This document shows, one piece after another, positions 38,777 to 46,891 of a DNA stretch of 64,000 nt. The stretch is from Caballeronia mineralivorans PML1(12) (lineage in GTDB: Bacteria; Pseudomonadota; Gammaproteobacteria; Burkholderiales; Burkholderiaceae). The position numbers and the translations under genes are program-made. Below the pieces are notes generated by a model. That model saw nothing but the letters and a program-made list of their open reading frames with translations. It was not told the origin of the DNA and made no database searches. Every line of letters starts with the position of its first letter. The stretch's first letter is position 1. The stretch is from contig NZ_AEJF01000163.1 of NCBI RefSeq assembly GCF_001028175.1, positions 1 through 64,000 of the forward strand. Direction: 5' to 3'.

Positions 38777-38858
38777 TTACTCGGAGGGCAGACGCTCCAG
38801 CGGACTGATGACTTCGCGCAGCAGGTCGGTGGCCACCTGCGCGTACAGCGCGGTGGTC
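38777..38858 (-). pseudogene. C-terminal fragment of the interrupted tyrosine integrase
   Basis: Read on the minus strand after the TCCAGC duplication, this fragment encodes TTALYAQVATDLLREVISPL and ERLPSE before the stop. The Tyr of ALYAQV is the expected catalytic tyrosine. Joined to 45742-46532 it restores the gene in frame. Confidence 0.85.
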
Positions 38859-38864
38859 TCCAGC
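38859..38864. repeat. Left 6-bp target duplication of RIT element 1
   Basis: TCCAGC here and TCCAGC at 45742-45747 flank the element exactly. Confidence 0.8.
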
Positions 38865-38884
38865 CTATTGACTGCAGTCAATAG
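38865..38884. repeat. 20-bp perfect palindrome at the left end of RIT 1
   Basis: CTATTGACTGCAGTCAATAG reads the same on both strands. It is separated from the terminal inverted repeat (38891) by the six bases GGTGGA. The CTAT/ATAG ends match the first four bases of the terminal repeat, so repeat arm, 6-bp spacer and palindrome arm resemble a tyrosine-recombinase core site. Confidence 0.8.
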
Positions 38885-38890
38885 GGTGGA

Positions 38891-38919
38891 CTATCTCCCG
38901 CGCGGAACTATGTCCCGTG
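38891..38919 (+). repeat. Left terminal inverted repeat of RIT 1
   Basis: Begins CTATCTCCCGCGCGG and is the exact reverse complement of 45713-45741 over 29 bases. Confidence 0.88.
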
Positions 38920-39014
38920 TTCACCGAGAACCCCCGTCCGGCGTGGACTTTCCGCATGGGCGCTAGATATTGGCATTCTCTTTTGCAGGCACTTTCGCCT
39001 GACAGGAGAGGACC

Positions 39015-40259
39015 ATGGAAGATTCTTATGAGAGCGCTGCCGCGCTGGTCTGCACCATCAGAGGCGCAACTGCGGAGCACCTTGTTGCGTTCGTCGGTTC
39101 GCTGATCGGGCAGCAATACTCGGTTAGTTATGTATGTCAGTTGGCACAACACGCGCTTGCGTTTGGGCACTGGTGCGAAGATGGCGGCATTTCCTTCCAT
39201 GACTTAAGGGACGACGACGTCGTGCGGTATCAGCGTTTTCGTTCGCGGCGTCGATCGCGATGCTTCGAGACGCGACGCCGGGAACTGCACGCATTGGAAC
39301 TGTTGATGCGCTTCTTGCGCGATCGCGGTGTGTGTCATGTCGCTCAAACGCACGCTATTGCCGCTGACCAAGTTGTCGATGGGTTTGCGCAATCCTTAAA
39401 ACGCGATCAGGGTTTGGCCGTTGTGACCGTCGAGTCCTATGCAAGGTGGGCACGCAAATTTCTGGTGTGGCGGTTCGGCCAAGGAGAAGTCTGCTTGCGG
39501 GACGTTCGCGTGACCGACGCCAGCGCTTTCGTTAAGAGCGAGGCAAAGCGCATGGCGCCGGCCGCCCTAAAGAACGTTATCACGGCACTGAGGTCCTTCC
39601 TTCGTTACGCCCAGTTTCGCGGCGAGGTCACCGCGGGACTTGCTGCAAGCGTGCCAGCGGTAGCCAGTTGGGCAAGCACACCCCCCATCCCCAGAGCCAT
39701 TGCAGCCGAGCACGCACAGCGCGCAATCGACAGTTGCGACCGCAAGAGCGCGGTGGGCCGACGCGATCGAGCCGTGCTGCTGCTTCTGGCAAGACTGGGA
39801 CTTCGAGCCTGCGAGATCGTCAGGCTGACGCTGGACGACGTCGACTGGGACTGCGCTCAATTGCGTGTGCGTGGCAAGGGTGGCCGCGAGAGTCTCCTGC
39901 CATTGACCGCCGACGTGGGCGAGGCGATCGCCGCCTATCTCGAGCGCGGGCGTCCTGCCAGTCCAGATCGGCACCTCTTCCTTCGATCCGTGGCACCGAT
40001 ACGCGGGTTGATGGAAGGGTCGGACGGCATCGGCACGATCGTGCGCCACGCGCTCAATCGAGCCAAAGTCGACGCGCCGCACCGCGGCTCGCACCAGTTC
40101 CGGCACGCCTTGGCTGTTCGCATGTTGCAGCTCGGTGCGTCGTTCCCGGAGATCGGCCAAGTTCTTCGCCATCGAAGCCCGCAGTCCACGAGCCTTTATG
40201 CGAAGGTGGATGTCAGCGCCCTCCGGAAATTAGCCATAGCCTGGCCAGGAGGTGCATGA
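39015..40259 (+). CDS. RIT 1 tyrosine recombinase A
   Basis: First recombinase of the trio, 414 residues, starting at ATG 39015 after GGAGAGG. A core-binding N-terminal domain is followed by the catalytic domain with Arg at about 264 (LGLRACEI), Lys at about 288 (RGKGGRE), HQFRH with His360 and Arg363, His at about 386 (RHRS) and Tyr395 (LYAKVD). All catalytic residues are present. The stop overlaps the next start. It is clearly homologous to the first gene of RIT 2 (42110-43348). Confidence 0.9.
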   Translation: MEDSYESAAALVCTIRGATAEHLVAFVGSLIGQQYSVSYVCQLAQHALAFGHWCEDGGISFHDLRDDDVVRYQRFRSRRRSRCFETRRRELHALELLMRFLRDRGVCHVAQTHAIAADQVVDGFAQSLKRDQGLAVVTVESYARWARKFLVWRFGQGEVCLRDVRVTDASAFVKSEAKRMAPAALKNVITALRSFLRYAQFRGEVTAGLAASVPAVASWASTPPIPRAIAAEHAQRAIDSCDRKSAVGRRDRAVLLLLARLGLRACEIVRLTLDDVDWDCAQLRVRGKGGRESLLPLTADVGEAIAAYLERGRPASPDRHLFLRSVAPIRGLMEGSDGIGTIVRHALNRAKVDAPHRGSHQFRHALAVRMLQLGASFPEIGQVLRHRSPQSTSLYAKVDVSALRKLAIAWPGGA

Positions 40260-41197
40260 TGAACACGCTTCGAGAGGCACTTCAGGAGTACCTTGACCTG
40301 CGTCGCAGCCTGGGCTTCAAGATGCACGATGCCGGCTTGCTGTTGCCACGGTTCGTCAGTTTCATGGAGACGCGGCATGCCGAGCATATCAGCAACGGCC
40401 TCGCTCTAGAGTGGGCGCAAAATCCGTCGGTTCAACCCGCAGAATGGGCCAGGCGCCTTTGCTTCGTACGCGGCTTTGCCCGCCACCGCAGTGCCACCGA
40501 CACCCGCACGGAAATTCCACCGGTCGGCATGTTGCCCCATCGGTCTACGCGAGCCAGACCTCATTTATACACGGAAGCGGAAGTACGGCGCTTGCTGAAT
40601 GCGGCATTGGAACTGCCGGTGGCCTGGCCGTCGACGCCGCTGCGGCCGTGGGTGTTCCATTGCCTCATCGGCTTGCTCAGCGTTACCGGCCTGCGTATCA
40701 GCGAAGCGCTGAACCTCGAGCTTGGGGACGTGGACCTCGAAGACGCCGTTCTGACGATTCGCGGTGCCAAGCTCGGCCGATCGCGCCTAGTCCCAATTCA
40801 TCCGACCACCTGTACCGTCCTGGCTGACTACCTCAGGCGCCGCAAACAGTTCCTGGGTCGCCAGGTCTCGTCCTATGTGTTCGTCACGAGTCGCGGCACC
40901 CGGCTCGACATAGGTCGCGTTCATCGGACGTTCTACGCGCTGTCATGGCAAACGGGACTGCGTGCCGAAGGCGCAAGCAAGGGGCCACGGTTGCATGACT
41001 TCCGGCATCGCTTCGCCGTTGAAGTGCTGATACGTTGGTATCAGTCTGGAGAGGACGCCTGGCGCTTGTTGCCGGTGCTGTCGACCTATCTTGGGCACAT
41101 CTATGTGGCCGGCACATACTGGTATTTGAGCGGGTCGCCCGAGTTGATGGCACAAGCGATGGATCGCCTTGAACGCCGTTGGGGAGAGTCATCATGA
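40259..41197 (+). CDS. RIT 1 tyrosine recombinase B
   Basis: Second recombinase, 312 residues, beginning MNTLREALQEYLDLRRSLGFK; the ATG at 40256 one codon earlier is an alternative, but AGGAGG spacing favours 40259. Catalytic motifs are VTGLRISEALNLELGDVDL (Arg), RGAKLGRSRLVP (Lys), LHDFRHRFAV (His and Arg), LGHIYVAGTYWYLS (His and Tyr). The start region MNTLR.A..EY.DLRRSLGFK is shared with its counterpart in RIT 2. Confidence 0.9.
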   Translation: MNTLREALQEYLDLRRSLGFKMHDAGLLLPRFVSFMETRHAEHISNGLALEWAQNPSVQPAEWARRLCFVRGFARHRSATDTRTEIPPVGMLPHRSTRARPHLYTEAEVRRLLNAALELPVAWPSTPLRPWVFHCLIGLLSVTGLRISEALNLELGDVDLEDAVLTIRGAKLGRSRLVPIHPTTCTVLADYLRRRKQFLGRQVSSYVFVTSRGTRLDIGRVHRTFYALSWQTGLRAEGASKGPRLHDFRHRFAVEVLIRWYQSGEDAWRLLPVLSTYLGHIYVAGTYWYLSGSPELMAQAMDRLERRWGESS

Positions 41198-41981
41198 CTA
41201 GGGAGCCCAGCTTCGCCGCCTTGCTGGAGAAGTTCTTCATCCAGCGCCTGATGCACCAGCGCCAGGCTAGTGTGCACACGATCGCATCGTACCGCGACAC
41301 ATTCCGGTTACTGCTGGAATTTGTACAGCGACGCCTGCATAAAGCGCCATCCACTCTGGCACTGGAAGACATCAATGCGCCGCTGGTAACGGACTTCCTG
41401 GATGAACAGGAGCAGGTTCGTGGCATCACGGCTCGAACGCGTAACCTGCGCTTGACGGCAGTGCACTCGTTCTTCCGGTATGCGGCCTTCGAGATGCCGT
41501 CACACTCAGCGCACATCCAGCGTGTGCTGGCCATCCCGGCCAAGCGCTTTAGCCGCGCATTGGTCCCATTCCTGAGCCGACAGGAGGTCGATGCGTTGCT
41601 GGCCGCGCCGGACCAGCAGACTTGGTCAGGTCGCCGCGATCACGCTCTGTTGTTGTTGGCTGTGCAGACGGGGTTACGCCTGTCCGAGCTGACCGGCCTT
41701 GGGCGCGAGGACCTGCACATTGGCGCCGGCGCGCATGTACGCGTGTTTGGCAAGGGGCGCAAGGAGCGTTGCACGCCATTGAGCAAGAGCACCCGCGCCG
41801 TGTTGGCCGCGTGGGTTCGAGAGCCGCCGCGGGCCGAGAATCAGCCACTGTTCCCCAATGCGCGCGGCGGCCGGTTGAGCGCACACGGCGTTCACTACCT
41901 GCTTCACAAGCATGTCTTAGCGGCCACGAACGAATGCTCTTCACTGAAGAACAAGCGCGTGAGCCCGCATGTGTTGCGACA
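41194..41981 (+). pseudogene. RIT 1 tyrosine recombinase C, 5' part (split by RIT 2)
   Basis: Starts MTREPSFAALLEKFFIQRLM with a four-base ATGA overlap with recombinase B. It runs through VQTGLRLSELTGL (catalytic Arg), FGKGRKERCTP (Lys) and ends at VLRH of the His-x-x-Arg motif, where the frame enters RIT 2. Joining 41194-41981 to 45441-45651 gives 999 bases in frame, a 332-residue protein, the same length as the intact recombinase C of RIT 2. Confidence 0.88.
41976..41981. repeat. Left flank of RIT 2 insertion
   Basis: GCGACA here compares with TCGACA at 45435-45440: five of six bases agree. This is the probable 6-bp overlap region of the recombination event. Confidence 0.65.
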
Positions 41982-42005
41982 CTATATGCCCCTCCGAATT
42001 GTGTC
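41982..42005 (+). repeat. Left terminal inverted repeat of RIT 2
   Basis: Begins CTATATGCCCCTCCG; the right end (45385-45408, reversed) reads CTATATGCCCTTCCG. Two mismatches in 24. Confidence 0.82.
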
Positions 42006-42109
42006 TTGTAATCGCGTGACGGCGCGCTTTTTAGGCCAAACGGCCGATGCCAGATAGAGATAATCTTTACTCCTTCCACCCGCTCCCCACGCCGGGGAAG
42101 GAGGTCATT

Positions 42110-43348
42110 GTGAAGTACACCATTCATGATCAGGTCACGCTCTCTCGGGCGCCAGAAGGGCCGCTTGCAGCCCATTTGGTATCGTTTGCGGATGCAATCT
42201 ACTCCCAGGGATACAGCGCACAGTCCATGAAGCAGCAGGTACGTATCGCCGCATGCTTTAGTCGATGGCTTAAGAAGACAGGCGTCAGCGTAAAGGACAT
42301 CTGCTACGACCGCGCGACACGGTATTTGCGCTATCGCGCCCGACATGTGCAACCTTACCTTGGAGATCGGGCTGCGCTCCGTCATCTCATCGATTTTATG
42401 CGCAGTGAGGGCGTGATTCCCGTCGAGAAGACAGCAACACGTCGGGCGCCACCTGCGGAGATCTGTGCACAGGCATACGCAGAGTACTTGTGCGACGCTA
42501 AGGCTCTTGCCGCAACGACGGTCATTAATTACGTGCCATTCATCCGCGATTTTCTCCGCCATTGCTTCGGTGACGGGAGGGTCAACTTATCGCGCCTACG
42601 TGCCGTGGATGTCGTGAGCTTCGTGCAGTTCCGTGCACCAAGTTTGCATTTGAAGCGAGCCAAGCTAATGACCACTGCACTGCGCTCATTTCTACGCTAT
42701 GCGCGCTATCGCGGCGACGTTACGCTGGATCTGGCTGCCGCGGTTCCGGTCGTCGCCAACTGGTCGATGCCGTCGATTCCTCGAGCGATTTCTGCTGAGC
42801 AGACGCGGCAGCTGCTGGCTAGCATCGATAGACGGACCTCGGTTGGGCGTCGTGACTACGCCATCCTGCTCCTGCTTGCGCGATTGGGGTTACGCGCTGG
42901 TGAGGTGGCTTTTCTCGAACTCGACGACATCAACTGGAGCGCGGGCCAGGTGAGCGTCCGCGGCAAGGGCGGCCAACGCTGCGAGCTACCCTTACCCGCC
43001 GACGTCGGCAAGGCGATTGCCGCATATTTGCGGTACGGGCGTCCTCATAGCGCCAGTCGCCGCGTATTTTTGCGCACAAAAGCGCCCATCACAGGTTTTC
43101 GTGGGCAAAGTGGCGTCGGCTCCCTCGTCCGAAATTCGCTTCAGCGCGCTGGCATCGACGCACCCACGATGGGTGCCCATCAGTTCCGCCACGGCCTGGC
43201 CACCCAGATGTTGAGCCGTGGGGCTTCGCTCAGCGAGATCGGCGAGGTATTGGGACATCATCATCCACAAACAACGAAGATCTATACGTCGGTAGACATC
43301 AAGGCATTGCGCACACTTGCTTTGCCCTGGCCGGGAGGTGTGCGATGA
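42110..43348 (+). CDS. RIT 2 tyrosine recombinase A
   Basis: 412-residue recombinase starting at GTG 42110, which has AAGGAGG five bases upstream and gives a length like recombinase A of RIT 1; an ATG at 42047 lacks support. Catalytic motifs are LGLRAGEVAFLELDDINW (Arg), RGKGGQRCELP (Lys), HQFRHGLATQM (His, Arg), LGHHHPQTTKIYTSVD (His, Tyr). The stop overlaps the next start as ATGA. Confidence 0.9.
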   Translation: MKYTIHDQVTLSRAPEGPLAAHLVSFADAIYSQGYSAQSMKQQVRIAACFSRWLKKTGVSVKDICYDRATRYLRYRARHVQPYLGDRAALRHLIDFMRSEGVIPVEKTATRRAPPAEICAQAYAEYLCDAKALAATTVINYVPFIRDFLRHCFGDGRVNLSRLRAVDVVSFVQFRAPSLHLKRAKLMTTALRSFLRYARYRGDVTLDLAAAVPVVANWSMPSIPRAISAEQTRQLLASIDRRTSVGRRDYAILLLLARLGLRAGEVAFLELDDINWSAGQVSVRGKGGQRCELPLPADVGKAIAAYLRYGRPHSASRRVFLRTKAPITGFRGQSGVGSLVRNSLQRAGIDAPTMGAHQFRHGLATQMLSRGASLSEIGEVLGHHHPQTTKIYTSVDIKALRTLALPWPGGVR

Positions 43349-44289
43349 ATACACTTCGACACGCCGTTAAGGAGTACATCGATCTGAGGCGCAGCCTGGG
43401 ATTCAAGCTGAGAGAGGCAGGCAATGCGCTACCAGATTTCGTCGCGTTTATGGAACGGCATCGTGCTCCCTACGTTACCCAGGCACTGGCTCTCGCGTGG
43501 GCTCAACAGCCATCGGATGTCCGGCCCGCGCAATGGGCGCAACGTCTGAGCTATGTACGACAGTTTGCGCGCCATCGCAGTGCTACCGATCTTCGCACCG
43601 AGATACCAGCGCCAGGCTTGTTACCGTTTCAACCGAAGCGGGCTAGACCGTATTTATATTCGACCAGCGAGATCTGCGCATTATTGCAGGCTGCACTCCA
43701 AATGCCATATCGTTATGAACGGGGTGCCCTGCTGCCGTGGACCTATCATTGCCTGTTCGGATTGCTGAGCGTATCAGGAATGCGTCTGGGTGAAGCGCGC
43801 AATCTCGAGCTACAGGACGTGGATCTGACCGCGGGGATATTGACGGTCCGCGGAGCGAAACTAGGCAAGACGAGATTGGTTCCTTTGCATGCCTCGACCT
43901 GCGAGGTGCTCGCAAACTATATCGCAAAACGCCAACGTCATTGGGCGGGGCGACCGGTATCCTCGTACCTGTTCGTGTCGAGCTGGGGCAACCGGCTGGA
44001 CAGTGGTCAGATTCATCGCGCTTTCTATGCGTTGTCGCGGCAGATCGGCTTGCGCGGTGAGTCAGACAGTCACGGGCCGCGTCTGCACGATATGAGGCAC
44101 GTGTTCGCAACCAACACACTTGTACGCTGGTACCGGTCCGATCAGGATCCCGAGCGTCGCCTACCAATCCTGTCGGCCTACCTCGGTCATGTCCACGTTG
44201 AGGATACGCAGTGGTATTTAAGCGCCTCGCCCGAACTGATGCGTGAGGCTATGCGTCGACTCGAACAACGCTGGGAGGACGTGCAATGA
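43345..44289 (+). CDS. RIT 2 tyrosine recombinase B
   Basis: 314-residue recombinase beginning MNTLRHAVKEYIDLRRSLGFK. Catalytic motifs are SGMRLGEARNLELQDVDL (Arg), RGAKLGKTRLVP (Lys), LHDMRHVFATN (His, Arg), LGHVHVEDTQWYLS (His, Tyr). Both ends overlap neighbouring genes by four bases, so the trio is translated as a unit. Confidence 0.9.
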   Translation: MNTLRHAVKEYIDLRRSLGFKLREAGNALPDFVAFMERHRAPYVTQALALAWAQQPSDVRPAQWAQRLSYVRQFARHRSATDLRTEIPAPGLLPFQPKRARPYLYSTSEICALLQAALQMPYRYERGALLPWTYHCLFGLLSVSGMRLGEARNLELQDVDLTAGILTVRGAKLGKTRLVPLHASTCEVLANYIAKRQRHWAGRPVSSYLFVSSWGNRLDSGQIHRAFYALSRQIGLRGESDSHGPRLHDMRHVFATNTLVRWYRSDQDPERRLPILSAYLGHVHVEDTQWYLSASPELMREAMRRLEQRWEDVQ

Positions 44290-45284
44290 CTACTTCAGCG
44301 ACGTTCGCTCCACTACTGGAACTCTTCTTCACGCAGCGCCTGATGCAGCAGCGTCAGGCGAGCCCTTACACCATCACCTCCTATCGCGATACCTTTCGGC
44401 AACTTCTGAAATTCGTGCAGCAGCGTTTGCATAAACCGCCGTCCCGGCTTAACTTCGAAGACATCGATGCGCCTTTGATTGTCGCGTTCCTCGATGAACT
44501 CGAGAAGCACCAGGGTGTCAGCGTTCGCACTCGCAATCTACGCCTCGCGGCAATTCATTCCTTCTTTCACTACGCAGCCCTCGAAACTCCGGCTCATTCG
44601 GCGCAGATCCAGCGGGTGCTTGCTATCCCTAGCAAACGCTTCGCGCGTACACTGGTCCACTTTTTGACGCGCCCTGAAGTCGACGCCTTGCTAGCCGCGC
44701 CTGATCAAGGCACCTGGTCTGGCCGGCGCGATCACGCCTTTATGTTGGTCGCCGTACAGACCGGCCTTCGCCTGTCCGAGATGACCGGTCTCAAACGTGA
44801 GGACCTGATCCTTGGCGCAGGCGCTCACGTGCGGGTGATCGGGAAAGGTCGGAGAGAGCGCTGTACACCCATCGCGAGATCCACACGCGCCGTACTGAAA
44901 GCGTGGTTGCGAGAACCACAACGTGGTGATGGCACGGTTCTGTTTCCCAGCGCGCGGGGTGAACGCCTCAGCGTCCATGGTGTGCAGTACCTGCTAAACA
45001 AGCACCGCAAGACCGCCTGTGAAGTCTGCCCGTCGTTAAAGCAAAAACGGGTCACCGTCCACTGTTTGAGACACACCATGGCCATGGACCTTCTGCAACA
45101 AGGCGTTCGTCGCTCGGTCATCGCGTTGTGGCTCGGGCATGAATCGGTTGCGACAACGGAGATCTATATCGAAGCGACCCTTGCGATGAAAGAACAGGCC
45201 CTTGAGAAGGCAACTCCGCGACACGGCAAGCCTGGACGCTTCAAGCCGACAGACGAGCTTCTCGACTTTCTGAACAGTCTTTAG
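44286..45284 (+). CDS. RIT 2 tyrosine recombinase C
   Basis: 332-residue recombinase, complete. It begins MTTSATFAPLLELFFTQRLMQQRQAS. Catalytic motifs are VQTGLRLSEMTGLKREDL (Arg), IGKGRRERCTP (Lys), HCLRHTMAMDLLQQGV (His, Arg), LGHESVATTEIY (His, Tyr). Its intact HTMAMDLLQQGV region aligns with the junction where recombinase C of RIT 1 is split, confirming what was interrupted. Confidence 0.92.
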   Translation: MTTSATFAPLLELFFTQRLMQQRQASPYTITSYRDTFRQLLKFVQQRLHKPPSRLNFEDIDAPLIVAFLDELEKHQGVSVRTRNLRLAAIHSFFHYAALETPAHSAQIQRVLAIPSKRFARTLVHFLTRPEVDALLAAPDQGTWSGRRDHAFMLVAVQTGLRLSEMTGLKREDLILGAGAHVRVIGKGRRERCTPIARSTRAVLKAWLREPQRGDGTVLFPSARGERLSVHGVQYLLNKHRKTACEVCPSLKQKRVTVHCLRHTMAMDLLQQGVRRSVIALWLGHESVATTEIYIEATLAMKEQALEKATPRHGKPGRFKPTDELLDFLNSL

Positions 45285-45292
45285 CGGCCTGA

Positions 45293-45393
45293 AATTATGT
45301 CGGGTAATAACTTGGGCACGTCTGGCACATCTGCTTTCGACACACTCCGTTCGGGTAGATCGTCGAAGTTCAATCGTGCCGCCCGACATAATT
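45293..45393. repeat. Subterminal inverted repeat at the right end of RIT 2
   Basis: AATTATGTCGGG (45293-45304) and CCCGACATAATT (45382-45393) are perfect complements; the second overlaps the terminal repeat. It could be an accessory recombinase-binding arm. Confidence 0.6.
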
Positions 45394-45408
45394 CGGAAGG
45401 GCATATAG
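45385..45408 (-). repeat. Right terminal inverted repeat of RIT 2
   Basis: Reverse complement of 41982-42005 with two mismatches; ends ...GCATATAG. Confidence 0.82.
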
Positions 45409-45414
45409 TGCCTT

Positions 45415-45434
45415 CTATCTCTTGATAGAGATAG
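45415..45434. repeat. 20-bp near-palindrome at the right end of RIT 2
   Basis: CTATCTCTTGATAGAGATAG has 8-bp arms (CTATCTCT/AGAGATAG) around TGAT. It is six bases (TGCCTT) outside the terminal repeat, the same geometry as the palindrome at RIT 1, though on the other side of the element. Confidence 0.78.
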
Positions 45435-45440
45435 TCGACA

Positions 45441-45651
45441 CACGACAGCGATGGATCTGCTGCAAGAAGGTGTCGACCCCTCAGTAATCGCACTCTGGCT
45501 CGGTCACGAATCGGTTGAAACCACACAGGTCTACCTGGACGCCAACCTCACATTAAAACAGGCGGTTCTGGACAGGACCACGCCCCCTAAAGGCAAACCG
45601 GGACGGTATCGACCAGATGACCGATTGCTGGCGTTCTTGAAGGGCCTATAG
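45441..45651 (+). pseudogene. RIT 1 tyrosine recombinase C, 3' part
   Basis: Continues the split gene with TTAMDLLQEGVDPSVIALWL, GHESVETTQVYLDANLTL and ends LLAFLKGL. It supplies the second catalytic His and the Tyr (QVYL). An ATG at 45451 could start a short frame, but it is the tail of the disrupted gene. Confidence 0.88.
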
Positions 45652-45712
45652 GCCACACCTATGTCCCGCGCTGCGCACGGCCGGCTGATGTCGTCCCGTA
45701 AGTCTCGTGCGC

Positions 45713-45741
45713 CACGGGACATAGTTCCGCGCGGGAGATAG
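45713..45741 (-). repeat. Right terminal inverted repeat of RIT 1
   Basis: Exact 29-bp reverse complement of 38891-38919. Confidence 0.88.
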
Positions 45742-45747
45742 TCCAGC
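45742..45747. repeat. Right 6-bp target duplication of RIT 1
   Basis: TCCAGC, identical to 38859-38864, lies immediately outside the terminal repeat. Confidence 0.8.
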
Positions 45748-46532
45748 TTCTTGTGCCCGAGCAGCACCTGGATCACGCGGATGTCAACCTTCTGTTCCAG
45801 CAAGTGCGTCGCGAAACTGTGGCGCAACGTATGCATGGACACGCGCTTGTCGATCTGGGCCGCCTCGGCGGCGGCATGAATGGCACGGTTCAGTTGATGC
45901 GTGCTGAGCGGATCGACGGGATCGAGCCCGGGGAAGAGCCAACCGCCGTCGAGCATCCTGCCCTGGGCACGGGCCACGCGCCACCAGACCCGCAGGCGTT
46001 CAAGTAGCACCGGCGAGAGCAGCGCGTAGCGGTCGCGGCGGCCCTTGCCCTGTTCGATGCGCAGGGTCATACGCTGGCTATCGACATCGCCGACCTTCAG
46101 CGCTACCACTTCGCCGGCGCGCAGTCCGGCGCCATAGGCGACCGACAGCGCGGTCTGGTGCTTCAGGTTGCCCGTTGCGGCGATGAGCCGTCGTACCTCA
46201 TCGGGGCTGAGGACGACGGGCAGTGTGCGGGGCACGCGCACGGGCTGCATTCGCGCCATCCGTTCGGGCTCGTGGAGCGTGACTTCGAAGAAGAACTTCA
46301 GTCCGGTGATCGCGGCGTTCAGCGAGACCGGTGATGTGCCGTGATCGACCAGATGCAACTGGTAGCTTCGCAGATCCTCGATGGTGGCGGTATCGGGCGA
46401 GCGCCCGAGAAACCGGGCAAACTCGCGCACGATGCGCAGATAGGTGGCTTGCGTCTTGGGAGAGAGCTGGCGCATGTGCATGTCGTCAATCATGCGCTGA
46501 CGCAGCGGGCTGACACTCGGTTGAGAGGTCAT
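45742..46532 (-). pseudogene. Tyrosine integrase of the IS91 unit, N-terminal part
   Basis: The start at 46532 gives MTSQPSVSPLRQRMIDDMHM. The part kept here has a SAM-like N-terminal domain (about residues 8-100), catalytic Arg in AYGAGLRAGEVVALKVGDVD, Lys in EQGKGRRDRY and HTLRHSFATHLL with LLGHKKLD at the break. Its C-terminus, with the catalytic Tyr, lies at 38777-38858. The join gives 290 residues. As it stands the frame runs into the RIT end and would make an inactive protein. Confidence 0.87.
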
Positions 46533-46891
46533 GATTCGGCTCCTGCTGGAGAACGAGGCGGATTGCCTCATTCGCCAACATACGGAACCGCGCAGCAAAC
46601 CCCTCACAAACCACCGCGCTTAGCCGGAGCCCCCTACCGCGCGAGCGGTTTCGTCCCCCGAGGTGCAACTGCCGGTCACCTCATCGAATTTGCCGTGTGG
46701 CCGCTCGGCCGGCCCGATCCCTTCGATGACGCGCTCGAGACTACATCACCACGGGATCGTTTGATTTTCCCAGCGCGCACACGTCTGGTCGACATCGGGA
46801 TCCTGTTAGTCCTTTTAATAGGATGATGTCACTACTTCAACAGAACAAGAAATGGTCGGATAGTTGCGGTGACAACCTGGGAGATTTCAAC
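46533..46891. other. Region between the IS91 unit and the epimerase-like gene
   Basis: About 360 bases that should contain the outer end of the IS91 unit and the promoter of the next gene. A plus-strand frame runs through part of it but shows no family features. A GAGGCGGATTGCCTC hairpin lies near 46554. The element boundary could not be fixed. Confidence 0.4.

Larger units (their letters stand above)
41982..45434 (+). mobile_element. RIT element 2, nested in ritC of RIT 1
   Basis: A complete trio of tyrosine recombinase genes between 24-bp inverted repeats (41982-42005 and 45385-45408, 22 of 24 matching). A 6-bp spacer TGCCTT and a 20-bp near-palindrome follow on the right. It divides recombinase C of RIT 1, in the same orientation. 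All three genes look intact, so the element may still be mobile. Confidence 0.88.
38865..45741 (+). mobile_element. RIT element 1 (recombinase-in-trio), itself interrupted
   Basis: The element has three overlapping tyrosine recombinase genes (ritA1, ritB1, ritC1) between 29-bp perfect inverted repeats (38891-38919 and 45713-45741), with a 6-bp duplication TCCAGC outside. Removing it and one copy of TCCAGC restores a continuous 290-residue integrase frame. Trios of this kind are known as RIT elements in Proteobacteria. Its third gene is split by RIT element 2. Confidence 0.88.
37243..46532 (-). mobile_element. IS91-family unit carrying two nested RIT insertions
   Basis: Without the insertions this unit has a tyrosine integrase gene followed nine bases later by an IS91-type HUH transposase gene, an arrangement found in IS91-family elements. 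It is now split by the RIT element at 38865-45741. The outer ends are not determined: the limits given are the distal hairpin and the integrase start. No target duplication is expected, since IS91 elements move by rolling-circle transfer. Confidence 0.7.

Noticed and set aside
46341-46826. A 161-residue plus-strand frame across the integrase start
   Set aside because: Most of it is antisense to the integrase gene and the remainder shows no family features.
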